Assembly: GCA_025642075.2 (NCBI GenBank)
Contig: JAODUO010001668.1
Location: 1 to 64,000, forward strand
Length of the DNA: 64,000 bases
DNA from: Ridgeia piscesae
Lineage: Eukaryota > Annelida > Polychaeta > Sabellida > Siboglinidae
Reading direction: 5' to 3'
Shown here piece after piece: positions 1 to 12,176 of this stretch. A program made the position numbers and the translations under genes. Numbering within the stretch: the first letter of the stretch is position 1; each line of letters opens with the position of its first letter. The notes beneath the pieces are model-generated. The model was not told where the DNA came from. It ran no database searches and was given only the letters and a program-made list of their open reading frames with translations.

Positions 1-355
1 TCTATGGGGGAAAAACTCCCCCCATAAGTGGCATTCTTTTTACTTGTGATTGTCTCTAATAGAAATGTGAGGAGTTATAGTCAGTTTTATGGTGGGAGAT
101 CTACTTCACATGGGGCCACACTGTGGGAGATCTCCCCCATAGGTGGTCTCATGGTGGGAGATCTCCCACATAGGGGGTCTCATGGTGGGAGATCTCCCTC
201 ATTGGTGGTCTCATGGTGGGAGATCTCCCCCATAGGTGGTCTCATGGTGGGAGATCTCCCCCATAGGTGGTCTCATGGTGGGAGATCTTTCCCATATGGG
301 GTTCTTCTTACTTGTGATTGTCTCTAATAGAAATGTGAGGAGTTATAGTCAGTTT
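1..355. repeat. 31-bp minisatellite with flanking duplicated segment
   Basis: Seven units of 31 bp start at 94, 125, 156, 187, 218, 249 and 280. Each carries a dyad built on GGGAGATCTCCC, perfect in most units, followed by CATAGGTGGTCTCATGGT or close variants. The array is bracketed by two copies of a segment of about 55 bp containing TTGTGATTGTCTCTAATAG (about 45-95 and 313-355), so a larger unit has probably duplicated as well. The short open frame over it (28-327) follows from the repeat and has no recognisable protein content. Confidence 0.9.
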
Positions 356-421
356 TGTGAGAAATAACTTCATGTAATGGTGGATATGTTCACAACCCAG
401 GCATCCCATCACCCTTTTCCC

Positions 422-3400
422 GTGTCACCAGTCAGTCAGTGGTCACCCTGTTTCCGTGTCACCAGTCAGTCAGTGGTCGCCCTCTTCCCGTGTCACCAGT
501 CAGTCAGTGGTCACCCTCTTCCCGTGTCACCAGTCAGTCAGTGGTCGCCCTCTTCCCGTGTCACCAGTCAGTCAGTGGTCGCCCTCTTCTGGTGTCACCA
601 GTCAGTCAGTGGTCACCCTCTTCTGGTGTCACCAGTCAGTCAGTGGTCGCCCTCTTCTGGTGTCACCAGTCAGTCAGTGGTCGCCCTCTTCTGGTGTCAC
701 CAGTCAGTCAGTGGTCGCCCTCTTCTGGTGTCACCAGTCAGTCAGTGGTCGCCCTCTTCCCGTGTCACCAGTCAGTCAGTGGTCGCCCTCTTCTGGTGTC
801 ACCAGTCAGTCAGTGGTCACCCTCTTCTGGTGTCACCAGTCAGTCAGTGGTCGCCCTCTTCTGGTGTCACCAGTCAGTCAGTGGTCGCCCTCTTCCCGTG
901 TCACCAGTCAGTCAGTGGTCGCCCTCTTCCCGTGTCACCAGTCAGTCAGTGGTCGCCCTCTTCCCCTGTCACCAGTCAGTCAGTGGTCGCCCTCTTCCCG
1001 TGTCACCAGTCAGTCAGTGGTCGCCCTCTTCCCATGTCACCAGTCAGTCAGTGGTCGCCCTCTTCCCGTGTCACCAGTCAGTCAGTGGTCGCCCTCTTCC
1101 CATGTCACCAGTCAGTCAGTGGTCGCCCTCTTCCCGTGTCACCAGTCAGTCAGTGGTCGCCCTCTTCCCATGTCACCAGTCAGTCAGTGGTCACCCTCTT
1201 CTGGTGTCACCAGTCAGTCAGTGGTTGCCCCTCCCGTGTCACTAGTCAGTCATTGTCGCCCTTCTTCCGTGTCACCAGTCAGTCAGTGGTCACCCCTTTT
1301 TCTGGTGTCACCAGTCAGTCAGTGGTTGCCCCTTCCCGTGTCACCAGTCAGTCATTGTCGCCCTCTTCCTGTGTCACCAGTCAGTCAGTGGTCGCCCTCT
1401 TCCCGTGTCACCAGTCAGTCAGTGGTCGCCCTGTTCTGGTGTCACTAGTCAGTCAGTGGTCACCCTCTTCCCATGTCACCAGTCAGCCTGTGGTTACCCT
1501 CTTCCCGTGTCACCAGTCAGTCAGTGGTCGCCCTCTTCTGGTGTCACCAGTCAGTCAGTGGTCGCCCTCTTCCCGTGTCACCAGTCAGTCAGTGGTCACC
1601 CTCTTCCCCTGTCACCAGTCAGGCAGTGGTCACCCTCTTCCCATGTCACCAGTCAGTCAGTGGTCGCCCTCTTCCCGTGTCACCAGTCAGTCAGTGGTCG
1701 CCCTCTTCCCGTGTCACCAGTCAGTCAGGGGTCGCCTTCTTCTGGTGTCACCAGTCAGTCAGTGGTCGCCCTCTTCCCATGTCACTAGTCAGTCAGTGGT
1801 CGCCCTCTTCCCGTGTCACCAGTCAGTCAGTGGTCGCCCTCTTCCCGTGTCACCAGTCAGGCAGTGGTCGCCCTCTTCTGGTGTCACCAGTCAGGCAGTG
1901 GTCACCCTCTTCCCATGTCACCAGTCAGTCAGTGGTCGCCCTCTTCCCGTGTCACCAGTCAGTCAGTGGTCACCCTCTTCCCGTGTCACCAGTCAGTCAG
2001 TGGTTGCCCTCTTCCCGTGTCACCAGTCAGTCAGTGGTCGCCCTCTTCTGGTGTCACCAGTCAGTCAGTGGTCGCCCTCTTCCCGTGTCACCAGTCAGTC
2101 AGTGGTCACCCTCTTCCCGTGTCACCAGTCAGTCAGTGGTTGCCCCTCCCGTGTCACCAGTCAGTCATTGTCGCCCTTTTCCCGTGTCACCAGTCAGTCA
2201 GTGGTCACCTTCTTCTGGTGTCACCAGTCAGTCAGTGGTTGCCCCTTCCCGTGTCACCAGTCAGTATTTGTCGCCCTCTTCCTGTGTCACCAGTCAGTCA
2301 GTGGTCGCCCTCTTCCCGTGTTACCAGTCAGTCAGTGGTCGCCCTCTTCTGGTGTCACCAGTCAGTCAGTGGTCGCCCTCTTCCCGTGTCACCAGTCAGT
2401 CAGTGGTCGCCCTCTTCCCGTGTCACCAGTCAGGCAGTGGTCACCCTCTTCCCATGTCACCAGTCAGTCAGTGGTCGCCCTCTTCCCGTGTCACCAGTCA
2501 GTCAGTGGTCGCCCTCTTCCCGTGTCACCAGTCAGTCAGGGGTCGCCCTCTTCCTGTGTCACCAGTCAGTCAGTGGTCGCCCTCTTCCCGTGTCACCAGT
2601 CAGTCAGTGGTCGCCCTCTTCCCGTGTCACCAGTCAGTCAGTGTGCCCTCTTCTGGTGTCACCAGTCAGTCAGTGGTCGCCCTCTTCCCGTGTCACCAGT
2701 CAGTCAGTGGTCGCCCTCTTCCCGTGTCACCAGTCAGGCAGTGGTCACCCTCTTCCCATGTCACCAGTCAGTCAGTGGTCGCCCTCTTCCCGTGTCACCA
2801 GTCAGTCAGTGGTCGCCCTCTTCCCGTGTCACCAGTCAGTCAGTGGTCGCCCTCTTCTGGTGTCACCAGTCAGTCAGTGGTCGCCCTCTTCCCGTGTCAC
2901 CAGTCAGTCAGTGGTCGCCCTCTTCCCGTGTCACCAGTCAGTCAGTGGTCGCCCTCTTCCCGTGTCACCAGTCAGGCAGTGGTCGCCCTCTTCTGGTGTC
3001 ACCAGTCAGGCAGTGGTCACCCTCTTCCCATGTCACCAGTCAGTCAGTAGTCGCCCTCTTCCCATGTCACCAGTCAGTCAGTGGTCGCCCTCTTACCGTG
3101 TCACCAGTCAGTCAGTGGTTGCCCTCTTCTGGTGTCACCAGTCAGTCAGTGGTCGCCCTCTTCCCGTGTCACCAGTCAGTCAGTGGTCACCCTCTTCCCA
3201 TGTCACCAGTCAGTCAGTGGTCACCCTCTTCCCATGTCACCAGTCAGTCAGTGGTCCCCTCTTCTGGTGTTACCAGTCAGTCAGTGGTCGCCCTCTTCCC
3301 GTGTCACCAGTCAGGCAGTGGTCACCCTCTTCCCATGTCACCAGTCAGTCAGTGGTCGCACTCTTCTGGTGTTACCAGTCAGTCAGTGGTCGCCCTCTTC

Positions 3401-3790
3401 CCGTGTCACCAGTCAGGCAGTGGTCACCCTCTTCCCATGTCACCAGTCAGTCAGTGGTCGCCCTCTTCTGGTGTCACCAGTCAGTCAGTGGTCGCCCTCT
3501 TCCCGTGTCACCAGTCAGGCAGTGGTCACCCTCTTCCCATGTCACCAGTCAGTCAGTGGTCGCACTCTTCTGGTGTTACCAGTCAGTCAGTGGTCGCCCT
3601 CTTCCCGTGTCACCAGTCAGGCAGTGGTCACCCTCTTCCCATGTCACCAGTCAGTCAGTGGTCGCCCTCTTCTGGTGTCACCAGTCAGTCAGTGGTCGCC
3701 CTCTTCCCATGTCACCAGTCAGTCAGTGGTCGCCCACTTCTGGTGTTACCAGTCAGTCAGTGGGGTCGCCCTCTTCCCGTGTCACCATGA
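422..3790. repeat. 34-bp minisatellite, about 99 copies
   Basis: The unit begins GTGTCACCAGTCAGTCAGTG and continues with a pyrimidine-rich stretch, CGCCCTCTTCCC or CGCCCTCTTCTG. The unit has no stop codon in any plus-strand frame. As 34 is not a multiple of 3, all three frames stay open and give spurious open frames of up to 1137 codons. Variants (CCCGTG, CTGGTG, CCCATG, CAGGCAG) recur in blocks, and 3240-3790 shows a higher-order period of about 102/204 bp. Each unit reads like a 3' splice site (pyrimidine tract then CACCAG), but nothing shows use. Confidence 0.95.
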
Positions 3791-3923
3791 GCCCTGGCTG
3801 TTGTTAGAATGCAGTTTAACTGTTATTGTTACAAGGAGACACCGTCCTTTGTCTGTGTGGCTAGTCACTGGGAATAAATAAAATTTCCAAAGGGTTTTAA
3901 TTATGTTAAATTATATATATATA

Positions 3924-3961
<38 letters not shown>

Positions 3962-3987
3962 ATATATATATATATTTTATATATAAA

Positions 3988-4045
<58 letters not shown>

Positions 4046-4071
4046 ATATAAAAATATATATATATATATAT

Positions 4072-4127
<56 letters not shown>

Positions 4128-4477
4128 ATGGTGGTTAACACCATATCGTAAATAAAGCTCATAGAAATATATAAATATATATATATATTGATGGTTCAAA
4201 ACCCTATCTATTTTTATGCTATGTCAGAACATGGCAATGACGGGCACAATAAATATAGGGTAAGACCAATGTGAAAACAATACCAATAATAATAATTTTG
4301 TTGATGTCTGAGAACATACAATGTCCACATACAATGTCCACATACTAAGTAGTAAGGTTGTTACAGCATATAGTAGAACATCAAGTTACCAGTGGGATTG
4401 GACAACAATGATCTGTCTGGGACTAGTTTCCAATACACCACTGAATATGGGGAACCAAAGTTTGACTGTGCTAAGGT
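3791..4477. repeat. AT-rich spacer with interrupted (TA)n microsatellite
   Basis: After a short unique stretch, about 3913-4125 is almost pure TA dinucleotide with a few interruptions. A shorter TA tract lies at 4168-4190, and the phrase TATATTGATGGT occurs twice (about 4122 and 4180). No gene is seen. Confidence 0.85.
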
Positions 4478-4765
4478 AAGGTGAGGTGTGAATCACTGAG
4501 TGTACTAGTAAGGTGAGGTGTGAATCACTGAGTGTACTAGTAAGGTGAGGTGTGAGTCACTGAGTGTACTAGTAAGGTGAGGTGTGAGTCACTTAGTGTA
4601 CTAGTAAGGTGAGGTGTGAGTCACTTAGTGTACTAGTAAGGTGAGGTGTGAGTCACTTAGTGTACTAGTAAGGGGAGGTGTGAGTCGCTGAGTGTACTAG
4701 TAAGGTGAGGTGTGAGTCGTTGAGTGTACTAGTAAGGTGAGGTGTGAGTCACTGAGTGTAATACT
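4478..4765. repeat. 32-bp minisatellite, 9 copies
   Basis: Units start at 4478 and every 32 bp to 4734. Each contains AAGGTGAGGTGTGA, then a TCACTGAGTGTACTAGT segment with point variants. AAG|GTGAGG resembles a strong 5' splice site on the plus strand, but no coding exon lies upstream. Confidence 0.9.
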
Positions 4766-6445
4766 GAGTACGACTGAAGCAGTTACTGGAGGTAGTTAGT
4801 TATATGAGGAAAGTTCTTAGTTTGAATTGCAAGAAATACATTAACACCATGGCGAATGAAGTGTCAAATGAATTTGTGCTGTTGCAGATATATGTGCCTT
4901 GCATGTAATGTATCATATCAAAATAAAATCACTATAATTAAAACACAATCCACGTTTTCATTGATGATGGACCTTACTACATTTGAACAAGTATAATTTT
5001 TATTTTTATTATTTTTATTTGAGCGAATAAAACCCTATTTCTGTTGTGTGTAGTTTGGAGAATGATCAAGGGTGGGACAAGTACCTGTGGTGCAGACTGG
5101 CAGTCAGTGGTCATAACACAAACAACCTTTGGCCATGCCTCATCAATATTGCCAGTCACATGAATTATTTAATGCTAACATTCTGTATTGTCAATAGTTA
5201 GTAACTGATGATATCAGTCTAGTAATGTCACATCATTGTGTATAACATTTGATGGTAATCATTTCTGCCTTATGAATCAGTCATCAAGAAAACAATGCAT
5301 TTTATAAATTATGTGTATCATTACGTTATAATGGCTTAATTTCTGAATTATGACACTGAAACATGTAGAATGGTATAGTTCTCTCCTGGCTCGCAGTGTA
5401 ACACTATTATATTTTGATAGCAGTAATCCAGTTGCGTACTCGTAATATCAAGTCTGGTAATCTGATGCAAAATATGGAGTGCTCAGAGCCAGATGTTTTA
5501 ATATTTGAACTGCTAATTATATTGTAATAGTGATTCATCTATCCCTTGCAGGCAAATGTAATTAAAAATATGTTGAGGTTGTTGACAATGCCATAGAGGT
5601 GTAGATATATCAAACAGTAGATGTTTATTGTTGAAATCAAGGTCACTGTTTTGTTCAGGTTGCTGGCTTAAGTACACAGTAGTATACATTTGTAATTCAT
5701 GACACATTGTTAGAATTATAAACACATTGTAGCATGCACCCATGGCAACCTTGCTGCATTAGGTAAGCGACGGTTTCTGGGTTTCAGACCCAGAAAAACA
5801 GTGAGGTAATCAATCAGAATTGCTAAGCCATATCAACATGACAGCAAATTAAATCAACATTACAAGATGTGACTCATTACATGAATAGATTTACTAGGCC
5901 TTGTTCTAAACCTTCTGCCTTCATGCAATGAATAGTTTTTGAGAAATAATGCAGTTAAGTATTATAGCACTGCAAACAATTATTACCACATATATTTTAT
6001 GTAACAACATAGTACATACAGTTCATCATAGGAAGGTTCATATGAGCATTTTAAAAACATTTCATACATTTTTACAACGTTTTGTATTTGCAGAAAAGTC
6101 CAGAAACTCAACAATTTTCCTTTTTGAACTCTGTATACTTTAGAGTTTCTTTTACATTAAACAACTGCAGATATTTAAAATAAACAATGACCTTACTCCG
6201 ATTTATTGCCAGTTTTTAAATTGTTCATCTATCAGTGGTAGATGTCAGTTCAACTTGTCACCGACTTCCTGAAACACCCACCTACCTAATCCCTGGGCCC
6301 CTTTAAATACATTATTTTAACCCTCCCAGAGCCAGAATGATCTGTTATGAGAATTGTATAAATCATATTGCATGTGGTTAACATTGCATTCATGTAGTCC
6401 ATGTGGCACACTGCTATTGTACATGTGTTATGAATACAAACAGCT

Positions 6446-6448
<3 letters not shown>
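4766..6448. other. Non-coding spacer
   Basis: Unique AT-rich sequence. The open frames are short, with no recognisable domain and no consistent exon pattern. One perfect hairpin is described separately (5774-5796). Confidence 0.6.
5774..5796. other. Perfect 9-bp stem hairpin
   Basis: TTTCTGGGT (5774-5782) is the exact reverse complement of ACCCAGAAA (5788-5796), with a 5-nt loop TTCAG. No function is inferred. Confidence 0.6.

Positions 6449-6510
<62 letters not shown>
6449..6510. repeat. (AT)n microsatellite
   Basis: About 30 uninterrupted AT dinucleotides shortly before the 25-bp array. Confidence 0.95.
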
Positions 6511-6512
<2 letters not shown>

Positions 6513-6569
6513 ATAAGACTTAATTTGTCATGCCTAAGCACAATCAAATACGCAGGTGGCTGTGACATT

Positions 6570-8985
6570 ACAGCTGCTGTTACCAGGTCAAAACACTGCC
6601 GCTGTTAGCAGGTCAAAACACTGCCGCTGTTCCCCGATCAAAACACTGCCACTGTTAGCAGGTCAAAACACTGCCGCTGTTACCAGATCAAAACACTGCC
6701 ACTGTTAGCAGGTCAAAACACTGCCGCTGTTACCAGGTCAAAACACTGCCGCTGTTACCAGATCAAAACACTGCCACTGTTAGCAGGTCAAAACACTGAA
6801 GCACACGCGTGTTACCAGTCAAAACACTGCCACTGTTAGCAGGTCAAAACACTTTGCCGCCCCGTTACCAGGTCAAAACACTGCCGCTGTTACCAGATCA
6901 AAACACTGCCACTGTTAGCAGGTCAAAACACTGCCCTGTTAGCAGGTCAAAACACTGGCGCTGTTCCCCGATCAAAACACTGCCACTGTTAGCAGGTCAA
7001 AACACTGCCGCTGTTACCAGATCAAAACACTGCCACTGTTAGCAGGTCAAAACACTGCCGCTGTTAGCAGGTCAAAACACTGCCGCTGTTCCCCGATCAA
7101 AACACTGCCACTGTTAGCAGGTCAAAACACTGCCGCTGTTACCAGATCAAAACACTGCCACTGTTACCAGGTCAAAACACTGCCGCTGTTAGCAGGTCAA
7201 AACACTGCCGCTGTTCCCCGATCAAAACACTGCCACTGTTAGCAGGTCAAAACACTGCCGCTGTTACCAGATCAAAACACTGCCACTGTTAGCAGGTCAA
7301 AACACTGCCGCTGTTAGCAGGTCAAAACACTGCCGCTGTTACCAGATCAAAACACTGCCACTGTTAGCAGGTCAAAACACTGCCGCTGTTAGCAGGTCAA
7401 AACACTGCCACTGTTAGCAGGTCAAAACACTGCCGCTGTTAGCAGGTCAAAACACTGCCGCTGTTAGCAGATCAAAACACTGCCACTGTTAGCAGGTCAA
7501 AACACTGCCGCTGTTAGCAGGTCAAAACACTGCCGCTGTTAGCAGGTCAAAACACTGCCGCTGTTAGCAGGTCAAAACACTGCCGCTGTTAGCAGGTCAA
7601 AACACTGCCGCTGTTACCAGGTCAAAACACTGACACTATTAGCAGGTCAAAACACTGCCACTGTTAGCAGGTCAAAACACTGCCGCTGTTACCAGATCAA
7701 AACACTGCCACTGTTAGCAGGTCAAAACACTGCCGTTGTTAGCAGGTCAAAACACTGCCGCTGTTAGCAGGTCAAAACACTGCCGCTGTTACCAGGTCAA
7801 AACACTGCCGCTGTTACAGGTAAAACTGCCTTGTTAGCAGGTCAAAACACTGCCGCTGTTAGCAGGTCAAAACACTGCCGCTGTTACCAGGTCAAAACAC
7901 TGCCGCTGTTACCAGGTCAAAACACTGCCACTGTTAGCAGGTCAAAACACTGCCGCTGTTACCAGGTCAAAACACTGCCACTGTTAGCAGGTCAAAACAC
8001 TGCCGCTGTTACCAGGTCAAAACACTGCCGCTGTTAGCAGGTCAAAACACTGCCGCTGTTAGCAGGTCAAAACACTGCCGCTGTTAGCAGGTCAAAACAC
8101 TGCCGCTGTTAGCAGGTCAAAACACTGCCGCTGTTAGCAGGTCAAAACACTGCCGCTGTTAGCAGGTCAAAACACTGCCGCTGTTACCAGGTCAAAACAC
8201 TGGCGCTGTTAGCAGGTCAAAACACTGCCGCTGTTTCCAGGTCAAAACAATGCCACTGTTAGCAGGTCAAAACAATGCCACTGTTAGCAGGTCAAAACAC
8301 TGCCGCTGTTAGCAGGTCAAAACACTGCCGCTGTTAGCAGGTCAAAACACTGCCGCTGTTAGCAGGTCAAAACACTGCCGCTGTTAGCAGGTCAAAACAC
8401 TGCCGCTGTTAGCAGGTCAAAACACTGCTGTTGTTAGCAGGTCAAAACACTGCCGCTGTTAGCAGGTCAAAACACTGCCGCTGTTAGCAGGTCAAAACAC
8501 TGGCGCTGTTAGCAGGTCAAAACACTGCCGCTGTTAGCAGGTCAAAACACTGCCGCTGTTAGCAGGTCAAAACACTGCCGCTGTTAGCAGGTCAAAACAC
8601 TGCTGCTGTTAGCAGGTCAAAACACTGCCGCTGTTAGCAGGTCAAAACACTGCTGTTGTTAGCAGGTCAAAACACTGCTGCTGTTAGCAGGTCAAAACAC
8701 TGCCGCTGTTAGCAGGTCAAAACACTGCCACTGTTAGCAGGTCAAAACACTGCCACTGTTAGCAGGTCAAAACACTGCCGCTGTTAGCAGGTCAAAACAC
8801 TGCCGGTGTTAGCAGGTCAAAACACTGCTGCTGTTAGCAGGTCAAAACACTGCCGTTGTTAGCAGGTCAAAACACTGCCACTGTTAGCAGGTCAAAACAC
8901 TGCCACTGTTAGCAGGTCAAAACACTGCCACTGTTAGCAGGTCAAAAGACTGCCGCTGTTACCAGGTAAAAACACTGCAGGTTTT
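6570..8985. repeat. 25-bp minisatellite, about 96 copies
   Basis: The unit contains AGCAGGTCAAAACACTGCCG followed by CTGTT. Variants are ACCAGG, ACCAGA and CCCCGA at the 5' part and CCGCTG or CCACTG at the 3' part. The left half (6570-7600) mixes variants, while the right half is nearly homogeneous AGCAGG units, consistent with later expansion on the right. Short open frames inside are repeat by-products. Confidence 0.95.
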
Positions 8986-9305
8986 AGTGTCACAGTCAGC
9001 AATATACAGATACAGATTGTATTGATCATTGTGTTTGTGACATCAGTCACAGTGATGACTTATTCTTATTAACTCATAGTAACTTAGTGTAACCATACAG
9101 ACGTTACAGTATGTGAGGCCTGTTTAGCTGAATTGATGATATCAGTTCAAATAATGTTTACTGACATGTATCCACTATGCAAAGGCTAATTTCATTAGAA
9201 ATAAGCACTGAGTATCACACAGTACATTTGCCTTAAAGATTTATTATTTTTTTATGTAACTGACATCAAAACAATCTTAGATAGTGGTACAGTGTAACGG
9301 GAAAT

Positions 9306-9378
9306 AATCTACATATATTATGGTACTTGGGAAATCACCAATGATTTCCCAAGTACTATACCAGGATGCATGTAGATT
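9306..9378. other. Extended inverted repeat / hairpin
   Basis: The inner arms GTACTTGGGAAATCA (9323-9337) and its exact reverse complement (9342-9356) are separated by CCAA. The outer arms AATCTACAT (9306-9314) and ATGTAGATT (9370-9378) are also perfect, separated from the inner arms by 8 and 13 nt. This gives a foldback of about 73 nt. It could be a small palindromic transposon remnant or a structured RNA. Confidence 0.65.
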
Positions 9379-12108
9379 GTTTTATTATAGGTTTAGTTAA
9401 TTTTTTTCACTAGATGTGGCTAAAGATAATGGGATTACTGCTAATGTAGTGACAGTAGTTAGCAACTAAGGCAAACAAAAAATTAGCAACAATGGCATAG
9501 TCAGACATTACTTTAAGGTTATTGTCACTAACTTGATGTACCTTTAAATAGCACATGGTATAAATTTGGTAGGAAATTATTGTTTGCATAAATTATGCTA
9601 ATTAGCTGACAATATGGCTGCTGCAACAGTCGAAAGAGGCTCAATTTTCAAACATGATAAAACATTGAAGGCACATTTTGGAGAAATAAATATTTTAAAA
9701 AAAACTAAATATTTTTGCAACATTTATACAGTTTATTCTTATAATCAAGCAGCTATTTAAATATTCATGCTTAATAAAAAAATCCATGGCCGGAATAGGT
9801 TTCAATTTTACGGTACATTTATGGTTTTGGTTCATTTGCATTGTGGAATGTTCATTAGTCAATGTATTGTTAGATTAAGAGTGAGTAATTATTGTTGTGA
9901 GCCATGAAATATCGGTTTGGTGGTAAATATCACCACTAAAGCAATAAACCATTGGATTATCCTGACAATTAAGCCAGGGTGACATCGCCAAAGTACCACA
10001 CTGGAGACAGGGCCAGTCTGTGTTTCTTAGTCAGAGGAAGTCAAACATCCAAAAAACTGGGCGAAGTGTAACCTGCTGCAGATTCTGTGCACAGTATAAT
10101 TATGGTCTTACATGAAGACCACTTTGAAGTGAATGAAGCCACAGCACTCAACTGTGACACAGGTGAATTGAGACATGCCATTTCTATCAAAGGCAGGTAC
10201 AGACTATTGACATATAGACAGTGTAAATCATGATTTATTTCCCAGAGTAAACTATAGGTCTGATACTGATATGTCTCTTAGGCTAGGTTGCTTGCATGTG
10301 TTATTGGCCAGGAGGATTAAGAGTCCACTTGGGACATGAGATTAAATATTACAACCATTGAGTGGATGTTTGGTTGCAGATTGTAGCTTTATGACACAAT
10401 GAAGTGTAGAGATCACACAAACATTGTACAGTACTGCATCTTAACATACTATATTTTACGTCAGTCATTATTATTAAAATGTAGATTTAAGAACAGTTAA
10501 TAAATGTTACTGAATTGGCAAATGACTGTCACATCATATATTGCTGATATATCAGCCCAGTTAGTGTCACCATGAGCCTTTTACATATTACTGTAACATG
10601 CATTTATTTTATAATTGACCAACATGTTTTGTGATTCTTTCAAAGGCAGTTATTAATATGTAATAACACAAGTTAAAAAACTGTATTGTAATTGTAAGCT
10701 ATATTTGTTCTGTTGTGTTTAAATCTGCATACAGTTATCATCTCTCCTTCATTAACTGTTGATGAGCATGTTTATATACTGCAATGATAGGTTGTCTCAT
10801 AAATAAGCTAATATTCAGCCTGCTGACATTCAGCCTTAGTGGGACATAGCATAGGCAACCCACCCAGTTTCAACCCTATGCTTTCTATCCACCCTTGCCC
10901 CCCCCCCCCAAGTAGACATTGTCACTTGACAGGATGGCATTATTGACTGATATTGTAGCAGGTGTGGCGGATAAACCATTTGATTTAGTGTCTCTTTCTC
11001 TGCCCACAATGTCTCAAGCTGCACTCTCTAAAGCGCCAGTCACCAGTGTCTTTGTCAAAACACTGCAGGTATTTTAATGATGTCGCTGCAGTGAAAGGGT
11101 TAATGGTTCCACTTGAGCGGTCATGTCACCAGCCTTGACACTGGTCAGGTGGTGTACTGCTGGCATAGTCAGGTAATCCTTGTGAGCCCAGTTGTAATTG
11201 TGTAAACATACATATGGATGTGTAGCATACCGTGGACATGTGTTCAGTTTGTGGATCGCAAGATAAGTAGGTAAGACGCAGCATGTGGTATATGTGTGGT
11301 GTTTGTGTAGTCTTTATGTCATGTTTATGTCAAGTTAAAGCCATAGTTATGCTACCTCTAACTGGTATCGTGTTGATAGAGTTTACTTTTGGTCCATACA
11401 TACACGTTCTAGTTAGTAGTTTTCTTCCAGTAGCATCTCTTCAATCTGGGAAACGGGTGTTGTGTTTAATCATTTAGTAATTTTCCATACTAAAATGTAC
11501 TTGCACAACAGGTTATACAGAACATCATAGGAAACTTTGACAAAAAGAGTGGCCATAGCTGTTTACACGTAGATATGTCAGTGTTCTTCCTAGGAAGTAT
11601 TGTTGTACGTATGTATATGACTATGCACACAGCTACAAACATAACAAAGGTAATTAGTTACACCTTCATGTGTGCAGTCAGCACTGGTGAATGACTGGCA
11701 TGACCTCAGAAATGGTTATTGAAAGTTAGTGTAGTGAGTAGACGAACTCATTCGCTGTGTGTTGTGTATAAGTGAACTGACAGGACATCGTTGTCATGGC
11801 ACAGTTAGACCAGACCTCACTGTAAGTATTCGATCACAAAATCACCTTGCTCCACATCTATTGGTTAGTGCTGCTGTCACTTTAAATATTTATTAAGTCG
11901 TCAAGATATCTGCAGCTAGACTAGCTAGTTGCTGTCTGGATTAAGCTCAAATGTACACAAGATCAATAGTGTGAAGACTGTAGAGGAACAAGCTCACGTC
12001 TGTATTGTGTGGTCCACTGTTAATGAGGTTGTTGCTAGAGGTTTGTATACAATGTATATGAAGGCTGTGTGCACATGAACAGTATATGCAAATCCTAATA
12101 TTTAATTG

Positions 12109-12176
12109 GATGTGTGTGTGCGTGCGTGTGTGCGTGCGTGCGTGCGAGCGAGCGTGCGTGCATGTGTGTGTGTGTG
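12109..12176. repeat. GT/GC-rich dinucleotide-tetranucleotide microsatellite
   Basis: A run of TGTG and TGCG units with a few GAGC interruptions. Confidence 0.9.

Noticed and set aside
377..3807. Very long open frames (up to 1137 codons) rich in VSPVSQWSPSS-type repeats
   Set aside because: The 34-bp unit has no stop codon in any plus frame, so all three frames are open together. Variation is not biased to silent sites as far as can be seen by eye, and there is no non-repeat domain.
422..8985. CRISPR-like arrays
   Set aside because: The repeats are contiguous with no unique spacers of constant length, and the DNA is eukaryotic.
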